In this document: positions 1 through 5,570 of the stretch, piece after piece
How positions within the stretch are numbered: position 1 is the first letter of the stretch
How the letters are laid out: each line of letters starts with the position of its first letter
Assembly (NCBI GenBank): GCA_030747475.1
Contig: JASLKO010000105.1
Span: forward strand, 1-8,638
DNA length: 8,638 bases
Reading direction: 5' to 3'
Source: Candidatus Thalassarchaeaceae archaeon
GTDB taxonomy: Archaea; Thermoplasmatota; Poseidoniia; Poseidoniales; Thalassarchaeaceae
Translations under genes and position numbers: made by a program
The notes under the pieces: model-generated
Told to the model about the DNA's origin: nothing
The model's input: the letters and a program-made list of their open reading frames with translations, nothing else
Databases searched by the model: none

Positions 1-114
1 GAGTTCCAGTTCAAACCCTGCTTCCACCATGTGACTCAACACCTGCACCGGAAAGCGACTTAAAGCAGCCTCGGCCCCGCAATTCTCGTGAGCGCAGGTT
101 CGAGGGAGTACCAT
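1..114 (-). CDS. Possible 5' end of an unrecognised minus-strand gene, cut by the left edge
   Basis: A minus-strand frame is open from an ATG at 114-112 to the window edge (38 codons). Its last part reads RFPVQVLSHMVEAGFELEL, an amphipathic, protein-like stretch. An internal ATG at 30-28 (MVEAGFELEL) is an alternative start, preceded by a weak AGGTG. The frame has no stop just upstream of 114, so the start is not fixed by sequence. If 114 is used, its start codon and that of the UPF0147 gene share the palindrome CATG and the two genes are divergent. I do not recognise the product. The competing reading is a plus-strand frame from 3 to 116, whose TGA would overlap the UPF0147 ATG as ATGA; its Pro/Arg/Ser-rich translation looks more like a shadow frame. 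The whole stretch could also be non-coding leader for the UPF0147 gene. Confidence 0.3.
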   Translation of the reverse strand, partial: MVLPRTCAHENCGAEAALSRFPVQVLSHMVEAGFELEL

Positions 115-388
115 GACAGTCGATATCGAGAACCGAATGCAGCAAATTGCTAGCGTTATTACCCAATTAGATGACCAAAAAGTGCCTCGAAACATCCGCA
201 AGGGTGCGAAAGATGCAGTTGAGAATTGGTTGCTGAATAAGAACAAACAACTCGATGTGCGAATTGCGATTACACAAGCGAAATTGGAAGAGCTCTATGA
301 AGACCCAAACATCCCAATGGAATTTGGAACTTTGATTTTGCAAATCAACACGGCATTGGAACAAATGCTCACTGATTTGCACTCCTAA
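113..388 (+). CDS. UPF0147 family protein (archaeal, function unknown)
   Basis: This is a 91-residue, mostly helical protein matching the archaeal UPF0147 family in length and layout. The family core is visible: VPRNIRKGAKDA at residues 24-35, then a helix with DVRIA at 48-52, then a conserved DPNIPMEFGTLI at 64-75. No signal peptide, membrane segment or catalytic motif is seen, so it should be a soluble cytoplasmic protein. The biochemical role of the family is not known. The start is supported by GAGGGAG at 102-108, a few bases before the ATG, and by the normal family N-terminus. A weak TATA-like CTTAAA lies near 59-64, about 50 bases upstream. The 3' end overlaps the convergent isoaspartyl peptidase gene by 20 bases (369-388). 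Family assignment is confident; function is not. Confidence 0.85.
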   Translation: MTVDIENRMQQIASVITQLDDQKVPRNIRKGAKDAVENWLLNKNKQLDVRIAITQAKLEELYEDPNIPMEFGTLILQINTALEQMLTDLHS

Positions 389-1145
389 TCGCCCATGGCA
401 TCCCAGTATTGGCCAAGCCAAGACCGTCGCCATTTGCAGTGAGCGCAATCATTCCAACTTCAATGGATGGTTCAAAGAGAGATAGTCCATACTCAAGTTT
501 CTCTTTGAGTGAACCTTGCTGGATGGCCACTTTGTGGCAGAGCATTTTGATTGTGATCTCCTCTCCTATACCAGTTGCTGCGATGGCGATATTGTCGTCA
601 ACCCACAACCCTGGACCCCAAAGCGGAGTATCTCCAATGCGTCCACGGGGACGCCCTGTGCAACCTCCAGTAGACGACGCAACCGCCAACAAACCATTGG
701 CATCTATCGCCACACAACCAACAGTGTCGTTTCCCGTGGGTGCATCGCTACCTTCGACTGTGCTTTTTGGAAACCCTTTGACATCGGCCCAGTCTCTAGC
801 ACCACTTCCCGCTAAAATGTGGATCGATTCATCAAGTAAACCTGCGGCAACATGAATTGGGTTTGGAGTATCTTCAATCGCCATAATCGCACCCAGTCGA
901 CCATCTGATGTGGCGATGGCCGCATCCAGTTGGACTGAGCCATCCGCACGTTTTCGACCACCGGTCCCGGCATTCAAGACGGGGTCATTTTCCATAATCT
1001 CGACGGCAGCCAAAACAGCATCAATTGCAGATCCACCCGCACAAAGTACAGCCCAACCGGCATCCGCTGCCAAGTCAACACCGGGTTGGTCCTTTGCAGT
1101 ATGGCCCGCACCACCATGACAAACAATCATTGGATTCGACATCAT
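369..1145 (-). CDS. Type-2 (Ntn-hydrolase) L-asparaginase / isoaspartyl peptidase
   Basis: 258 residues. The threonine-nucleophile family hydrolyses isoaspartyl dipeptides and L-asparagine after self-cleavage into alpha and beta subunits. Seen here: the N-terminal strand MIVCHGGAG (6-14), LNAGTGGRKRADG (58-69), the autocleavage site GNDTVGCVA (138-146) with Thr141 as predicted nucleophile, SSTGG (157-161), the substrate-binding RPRGRIGDTPLWGPG (165-179), and TGIGEE (191-196). These match the family in order and spacing. It is compact: the linker before Thr141 is short and the total is below the roughly 300 residues of many homologues. The start ATG at 1145 overlaps the stop of the upstream MFS gene (ATGA), and GGAGG in that gene's last codons is the ribosome site. 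A second ATG directly follows and has better spacing, so 257 residues is equally possible. No signal peptide, so it is cytosolic. Glycosylasparaginase is the nearest alternative but less likely. Confidence 0.88.
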   Translation of the reverse strand: MMSNPMIVCHGGAGHTAKDQPGVDLAADAGWAVLCAGGSAIDAVLAAVEIMENDPVLNAGTGGRKRADGSVQLDAAIATSDGRLGAIMAIEDTPNPIHVAAGLLDESIHILAGSGARDWADVKGFPKSTVEGSDAPTGNDTVGCVAIDANGLLAVASSTGGCTGRPRGRIGDTPLWGPGLWVDDNIAIAATGIGEEITIKMLCHKVAIQQGSLKEKLEYGLSLFEPSIEVGMIALTANGDGLGLANTGMPWAIRSANQ

Positions 1146-2473
1146 TCTTCCTCCACATTTGCAGTTAATTTCAATCCGATTTGTGCGATTACAGCCAAGA
1201 CCATGATGATGCCACAAATCCGAAACACTGTGTGGTATGTCCAAAAGCCAGATCCATCCACAGTTTCAGCCCAAATAAATCCAGCACTGATTGGACCGAT
1301 GACCCTTGACATCGCCCCAAATCCTTCTTGTGAGCCCATCACGCGACCAAGGTCGAGGTTTTGTGCTCGAGCTTCAAACGTCAGCAGGGTATTTTGAGTC
1401 GGTTGGAATAATCCATTGCCAACTGCAATACATGTCATGGCCACCAATCCAATTGCAAAAGGTGTGGGCTGAAGATATGGGATCCATGCCAACCCAAGGC
1501 CACAAATCAGTATGCCCATTACCATCAAATTTCGGGGTCTGAAACGTTTGACCAATGGCCGAATTAAACCACCTTGCACAATCACACCAACAAGTCCCAC
1601 ATATGCGAAAATCAGTCCGTTTTGATAGGCATCATACCCCAAACCGCCGTTGAGAATTTCCATGCCCGTGAACAAGATGAATGTGGCATGCATCATTGTG
1701 AACGATAGCAGGAAAAGGGCGTTGACTAAAATCAATGTCCGGACGCCAGGACTCAAATCTCGAACGCCGATGAGGTTCTTGACGACACGCATGAAACCTT
1801 TGGGCGCATCATCATCGATTTTGGTTCTCGAATCAGCGGGCAAACTTTCGGGTAAATAGGTCAGGGCAAAGAGGAACGAAGTGGCGGACAATACACCTGC
1901 GAATAGACACGGTAGGAAATAGGGATGTGCAATCCACCAATCCGTGTCAAACATTCCACCAAATGTCGTCGCTGGATCGGTTAGAACCCCTCCAATGAAT
2001 GGCCCAATCATGAATCCCAAGCCGAATGCAGCTCCAATCAATCCCATTCGACCTGCAACTTGACCGGGTGTACTGATATCGCCGACATAGGCCCTTGCAA
2101 CAGCAATATTCCCATTGCCTGCTCCTGCCAAGAAACGGACGATTAATGCAAACCAAAGACTTCCAGCCAGTCCAAAAGAAATCAGAAAAATGGTGTTTGA
2201 TATTAATCCAAAAAGGATGATCGGACGCCGACCTAGGCGATCTGAAAGTGTACCCAAAATTGGTGTAAATAGAAATTGGCCAAAGGTGTATGCTGCCAGA
2301 ACAATGCCAACCCATCGATCTCTCGTGCCAATGTCAGTGAAGCCATCACCTTGAGCTAAATCTTGGATGAAATAGGTAAGAAATGGGATGACAAGAGTGA
2401 AACCAATCATGTCGATTAACACAACAAGAAACAAAATGCTCATGCTTCCACGAGCTTGTTTCTCTGTATCCAT
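1142..2473 (-). CDS. MFS transporter, DHA1/TetA-like drug:H+ antiporter type
   Basis: 443 residues, the usual length of a 12-helix major facilitator. TM1 carries the TetA-like acidic signature LVVLIDMIGFTLVIP (16-30, Asp21). Loop 2-3 has motif A, GTLSDRLGRRP (74-84). TM4 has Arg113 in VRFLAGAGNG (motif B), and TM5 has the antiporter motif C, GLGFMIGPFIGG (151-162). The C-terminal half repeats the plan: GGLIRPLVKRFRPR (301-314) and SRVIGPISAGFIW (389-401). A charged central loop lies at about 209-245. The family exports small molecules against protons; the substrate cannot be read from sequence. It follows lonB after 37 bases and its stop overlaps the next gene. No ribosome site precedes the ATG at 2473, which lies inside a 17-base perfect hairpin. 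Met11 (ATG at 2443), just before TM1, is a possible alternative start. Confidence 0.88.
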   Translation of the reverse strand: MDTEKQARGSMSILFLVVLIDMIGFTLVIPFLTYFIQDLAQGDGFTDIGTRDRWVGIVLAAYTFGQFLFTPILGTLSDRLGRRPIILFGLISNTIFLISFGLAGSLWFALIVRFLAGAGNGNIAVARAYVGDISTPGQVAGRMGLIGAAFGLGFMIGPFIGGVLTDPATTFGGMFDTDWWIAHPYFLPCLFAGVLSATSFLFALTYLPESLPADSRTKIDDDAPKGFMRVVKNLIGVRDLSPGVRTLILVNALFLLSFTMMHATFILFTGMEILNGGLGYDAYQNGLIFAYVGLVGVIVQGGLIRPLVKRFRPRNLMVMGILICGLGLAWIPYLQPTPFAIGLVAMTCIAVGNGLFQPTQNTLLTFEARAQNLDLGRVMGSQEGFGAMSRVIGPISAGFIWAETVDGSGFWTYHTVFRICGIIMVLAVIAQIGLKLTANVEEE

Positions 2474-2487
2474 GGCCTACGGCCATG
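2471..2487 (-). promoter_or_regulatory. Perfect hairpin enclosing the start codon of the MFS gene
   Basis: The stretch CATGGCC-TAC-GGCCATG (plus strand) is a perfect inverted repeat with 7-base arms and a 3-base loop. On the minus-strand transcript the MFS initiation codon (2473-2471) is in its 3' arm, so folding would base-pair the start. An out-of-frame ATG (2486-2484) is in the 5' arm. It sits in the 37-base gap after lonB. The symmetry is directly seen; a role in restricting MFS translation, or coupling it to translation of the upstream gene, is inference. Confidence 0.4.
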
Positions 2488-2510
2488 ATAGACAGGGCAT
2501 AAGCATGTGC

Positions 2511-4577
2511 TCAAGCAGAAGGACGTCCGCTTGGGTTTGGTGTCAAGCGATCGATTACGGCACCAAGGCGCTCGACCAACGAACTCTTGTTCTCGTTGGA
2601 GACCAAAGCGAATTCCATCACTTCATCAAGGGTATCGACAGGAATGACCTCGACCTTGTCCTTGTATGCATCATCAATGAGAACATCTTTCATGTTGGAG
2701 CGAGGAATAATCACTCGATTGATGCCACTCTTGGCTGCGGCTTCGATTTTCGCCGTGACGCCACCAATGGGCAACACTTCCCCACGAACGGAGAGTGAAC
2801 CGGTCATCGCCAAGTTCTGATCGATTGGAATATCCTCGAACGCAGAAATGATTGCGGTTGCGATAGTGATACTTGCACTGTCGCCATCTACACCGTGTGT
2901 ATCCACGAATTGAATGTGAATGTCATAATCAGATACATCCTTTCCAGTCAACTTCTTGATGACCGCACTCACATTGGTGACACTTTCCTTGGCCAAATCA
3001 GACAACCCACCTGTAGCAAAAACACTACCAGATTTCGATTGTGTAGGTGTAACTAAGGCCTCGACTGGAAGCATGATACCACTGAAGTCGGACATGCCAC
3101 TATTGGCACCGAGCACTGCAAGACCGTTGACACGACCCACGCGCTCACCACTGTTGACGAGTAGAGAATAATCAAGACGATGTTCAATCATGCGATCGGC
3201 GACTTGCTGTTCTAGTGGCCGAGCAATTCTGCGTGCCCCCAAAACGTGCTTGCTCGTGGTGATTGTTGCATTTTCTTCACAGGCTAAATCTCCAGCGATT
3301 CGAACCAAACCACCCAATTCACGTAGGCGTAGGGTGAGTTTACCCCGCCGACCTGCACGGCGTTGAGATTCACGTAGAATAACCTCAACAGCGGATCGAT
3401 CAAAGTGGGGAATCGGATTGCCCGTCTTCTTGTTTTGTTCATTGCGAACTTCTTGTGCAATAAATCGGATTAAACGACGGCGATTTCGAGCTGTGTCACG
3501 CATTGTGGAGTTGACATAGACCTCATACCCATATCCGCGGATTCGACTGCGCAGAGCCGGGTGCATGTGCTGAACTGCATCGAGATTTCCTGCAGCGACC
3601 AAGATGAAGTCACAAGGGACGGCCTCAGTCTTGGTCAGCGCACCAGAGGAGCGTTCAGAGCGTCCTGAAATTGGGAACGCCTTTTCTTGCATTGCTGTCA
3701 AGAGGGCTTGTTGTTCTTCCAAGCGTAGGAGATTGATTTCATCGATGAAAAGGACACCACCATGCGCCTTGTGAATCGCACCGCCTTCAACACGCTCATG
3801 CGCTGGTGTTTCCATGCCACCAGATTGGAATGGATCGTGGCGAACATCACCGAGAAGGCTACCTGCGAGTGTCCCGGTGGCGTCGATGAACGGAGGCATG
3901 TCGCCTCGCTTTCTTTTCACCAATAATTTGGGTATCCGTGATTCATCACTGGACACCAATCGATTTTTGATGAACATGTAACCGAATGCAATCAAGAACA
4001 TGCCGAATAAGAGCATGAAATATTCTCCAGATGATATGGCCATCATCAACAATGCGGCACCAATCAATAGGGCGACGAACATCAATGTTCGACTTGTACG
4101 CTCTCGTTGTTCCTTGAGTTGAGCACGGCGATCTTTCACAATGCGGTCACCACGACCGGCAGGTACGGTTCGAATGCGTGGTTCATTCTCATCATCATCA
4201 TTGATGTAGCACATTGTATCTTCAAGTGATTCAGAAGGCATCAATTCAGTCATTGCCTTGGCCAACATGCTCTTTCCAGTACCTGGGTCACCAATCATCA
4301 ACATGTGTCGGCGTTGCTCTGCAGCTTTCCGAATGACAAGTGCCGCATCCTCTTGACCGATTACTTGGTCGACCAAAGTATCTGGAATTGGAACATCAGC
4401 GGTTGAATCAAAAGAAATCCCATCCAACCATTCATCGACCGGTTCGTCAATGATTGGATCATCAGATCCATCTGCGGTAGAACCCAAGCCGAATCCACTT
4501 TTTTCCTGTTGTGGGGGGTCTAATTCATCGATGACCTCGCCTTCTTCGGCAACCTCATCGACTTGCTCATCCACCAT
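2511..4577 (-). CDS. lonB: Archaeal membrane-anchored ATP-dependent Lon protease (LonB)
   Basis: 688 residues from the chosen start. An acidic N-terminal stretch (about 1-65) precedes the AAA+ domain, with Walker A GDPGTGKS at 96-103 and Walker B VLFIDEIN at 275-282. Two hydrophobic helices (about 164-182 and 185-203) interrupt the ATPase domain between the Walker motifs; this is the LonB hallmark and anchors the hexamer at the inner face of the membrane. The C-terminal S16 protease domain has the dyad Ser567 in DGDSAS (564-569) and Lys610 in GGVTAKIEAA. No intein is present, unlike some thermococcal homologues. The enzyme unfolds and degrades misfolded, regulatory and membrane proteins. The ATG at 4577 was chosen because GGAGAGG lies 5 bases upstream. 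The frame stays open to a GTG at 4712 (733 residues) and an ATG at 4688, but that extension covers a GC-rich hairpin and does not look like Lon. First gene of the cluster with the MFS and peptidase genes. Confidence 0.95.
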   Translation of the reverse strand: MVDEQVDEVAEEGEVIDELDPPQQEKSGFGLGSTADGSDDPIIDEPVDEWLDGISFDSTADVPIPDTLVDQVIGQEDAALVIRKAAEQRRHMLMIGDPGTGKSMLAKAMTELMPSESLEDTMCYINDDDENEPRIRTVPAGRGDRIVKDRRAQLKEQRERTSRTLMFVALLIGAALLMMAISSGEYFMLLFGMFLIAFGYMFIKNRLVSSDESRIPKLLVKRKRGDMPPFIDATGTLAGSLLGDVRHDPFQSGGMETPAHERVEGGAIHKAHGGVLFIDEINLLRLEEQQALLTAMQEKAFPISGRSERSSGALTKTEAVPCDFILVAAGNLDAVQHMHPALRSRIRGYGYEVYVNSTMRDTARNRRRLIRFIAQEVRNEQNKKTGNPIPHFDRSAVEVILRESQRRAGRRGKLTLRLRELGGLVRIAGDLACEENATITTSKHVLGARRIARPLEQQVADRMIEHRLDYSLLVNSGERVGRVNGLAVLGANSGMSDFSGIMLPVEALVTPTQSKSGSVFATGGLSDLAKESVTNVSAVIKKLTGKDVSDYDIHIQFVDTHGVDGDSASITIATAIISAFEDIPIDQNLAMTGSLSVRGEVLPIGGVTAKIEAAAKSGINRVIIPRSNMKDVLIDDAYKDKVEVIPVDTLDEVMEFALVSNENKSSLVERLGAVIDRLTPNPSGRPSA

Positions 4578-4644
4578 GATGACCTCTCCAGCAAAGTTCT
4601 GGGGCTCGGCTACGTTCTTGAATGTGTGCTCTGGCAACTTCACT

Positions 4645-4672
4645 CGCCCAAGGGGGCGTAGCCCCCTGGGCG
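4645..4672 (-). promoter_or_regulatory. GC-rich hairpin in the lonB leader
   Basis: The left arm CGCCCA-A-GGGGGC pairs with GCCCCCTGGGCG across a GTA loop. That gives 12 base pairs, nearly all G-C, with one bulged A (4650/4651). It lies about 70 bases upstream of the chosen lonB ATG, on the lon side of the divergent region. There is no T-run on either side, so it does not look like an intrinsic terminator. Likely roles are a leader stem in the lon mRNA or a dispersed palindromic repeat. The pairing is seen directly; the role is inferred. Confidence 0.45.
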
Positions 4673-4751
4673 TCCTTTCCAATCGCATGGTCGAATTGAT
4701 ATGAGATAGCACTAGTCGCGAGCACGAACACTCAGCCGCCTCAGGGTCGGC

Positions 4752-4767
4752 ACCTTGCCTACAAGGT
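4752..4767 (+). promoter_or_regulatory. Small hairpin upstream of trmI
   Basis: ACCTTG-CCTA-CAAGGT is a perfect inverted repeat: 6-base arms with a 4-base loop. It is followed after two bases by a second hairpin and lies 29 bases before the trmI ATG. A leader structure or a dyad operator are both possible; nothing in the sequence decides between them. Confidence 0.3.
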
Positions 4768-4769
4768 CG

Positions 4770-4783
4770 AGTTCTTCGGAACT
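4770..4783 (+). promoter_or_regulatory. UUCG-tetraloop hairpin before the trmI start
   Basis: AGTTC-TTCG-GAACT folds as a 5-base-pair stem closed by C(UUCG)G, the exceptionally stable RNA tetraloop. It ends 13 bases before the trmI ATG, so it would sit just upstream of the initiating ribosome if transcribed. The extra-stable loop suggests it acts as RNA rather than as a DNA operator, but a stem of this size can arise by chance. Confidence 0.35.
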
Positions 4784-4796
4784 GGGACGTGAAAAA

Positions 4797-5570
4797 ATGA
4801 CAGAATTTACCGCACTAAGGGAAGAAGACGGCCGGACGTATATCGTGCCGCTTCAAGAAGATGAATTGAAAATAAAAGGCATCGGGAGATTTTCTCCGAT
4901 CAAAGTTCTTACTGATGTCAATAAAGGCGACCGGGTCACGATTGGTCAAAAGGTATTGACATGTGTCGAAGTTGGATTACCTGAGCTGCGCAAGGGCATG
5001 AAAAGGAGAGCACAAATCATCAACCCAAAAGATGCTGGTTTCCTACTTGCATGGATGGGAATTGGTGCTGGTCAAAATGTCCTCGAAGCGGGGCATGGAT
5101 CAGGTGGATTAGCACTACACATCGCCAATGTACTCGGCGCAAATGGAACATTGGTTTCAGTTGAAAACCGACCAGAACATGCCGTGGTCGGCCGCGAAAA
5201 TATGCTACGCGCTTCCGGTGCTTTACGAGAGTTCCCAAATTGGGTTTTAATTGAAGGTGATATTGCTGAAACCTCATTCGACGGTATTGTCGATGAATTT
5301 GATGCAATCATTTTGGATTTACCCGAACCTTGGCCCGTCATTGCAGCACTCTCAAAGAAACTCAGGTATGGAGGGAGGATTGCATGTTATTGCCCAGTTT
5401 CAAGTCAATTAGAGAAGGCTTGGGAGGCTTGTGAAGAAGCAGGCTTGAATGTGGATTGGGCTGGTGAAATGATGGAACGTGTTTGGACAAAAGCCAGTCG
5501 AGGTGGTGTGCGTCCAGGAAATACACCGATGGGGCACACGGCATTTTTGCTCATCGCTGAACGAGTTTAA
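4797..5570 (+). CDS. trmI: tRNA (adenine-N1)-methyltransferase, archaeal TrmI (A57/A58)
   Basis: 257 residues, the usual size. It transfers methyl from S-adenosylmethionine to N1 of A58 in the tRNA T-loop; characterised archaeal homologues also modify A57. An N-terminal beta-rich domain (about 1-70) is followed by QIINPKDAGFLLAWMGI (73-89) and a class I methyltransferase fold. Motif I is VLEAGHGSGG (95-104), the acidic strand-2 motif is VSVENRPEHA (120-129), and the active-site motif is LDLPEPW (173-179). The C-terminal family signature RPGNTPMGHTAFLLIA covers 239-254. Motif I has His where most homologues have Thr (AGTGSG). The ATG at 4797 was chosen; the frame can be extended to a TTG at 4755, but those codons cover two hairpins and read as unlikely protein. 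It diverges from lonB, and its TAA abuts the stop of the convergent surface-protein gene. Confidence 0.92.
   Translation: MTEFTALREEDGRTYIVPLQEDELKIKGIGRFSPIKVLTDVNKGDRVTIGQKVLTCVEVGLPELRKGMKRRAQIINPKDAGFLLAWMGIGAGQNVLEAGHGSGGLALHIANVLGANGTLVSVENRPEHAVVGRENMLRASGALREFPNWVLIEGDIAETSFDGIVDEFDAIILDLPEPWPVIAALSKKLRYGGRIACYCPVSSQLEKAWEACEEAGLNVDWAGEMMERVWTKASRGGVRPGNTPMGHTAFLLIAERV

Larger units (their letters stand above)
4578..4796. promoter_or_regulatory. Divergent lonB / trmI intergenic region
   Basis: These 219 bases separate the outward-facing lonB and trmI starts and must hold both promoters. No strong archaeal TATA box is evident; the best AT-rich stretch is 4684-4697 (AATTGATATGAGAT), usable in either direction. 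The lon ribosome site GGAGAGG is at 4583-4589 (read on the minus strand). Three hairpins are listed separately. The lon frame remains open to 4712, so part of this region could instead encode an N-terminal extension. Confidence 0.45.

Noticed and set aside
1..29. 3' half of a tRNA (GTTCAAAC followed by CCACCA)
   Set aside because: With the T-loop set on TTCAAAC, three of five T-stem pairs fail (A-C, C-T, T-C). With an 8-base loop only three pairs form. The stretch also reads as plausible protein on the minus strand.
3..116. Plus-strand gene tail ending in an ATGA overlap with the UPF0147 start
   Set aside because: The frame is open and the overlap is attractive, but the Pro/Arg/Ser-rich translation is typical of a shadow frame and less protein-like than the minus-strand frame. 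Not excluded; it needs sequence to the left.
409..855. 148-codon plus-strand frame
   Set aside because: It is antisense to the isoaspartyl peptidase gene, which has all family motifs; the translation resembles no protein family.
4645..4672. Intrinsic transcription terminator
   Set aside because: The stem is strong, but no T-run follows on either strand and the site lies between two divergent genes, where no transcript should end.
4578..4712. N-terminal extension of LonB to the GTG at 4712 (733 residues)
   Set aside because: The extra 45 residues encode the GC-rich hairpin and show no Lon-like sequence, while the ATG at 4577 has a good GGAGAGG ribosome site 5 bases upstream.
4755..4796. TTG-initiated extension of TrmI
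   Set aside because: The 14 extra residues (Ser/Arg-rich) fall on the two tandem hairpins; the ATG at 4797 gives the usual family N-terminus.
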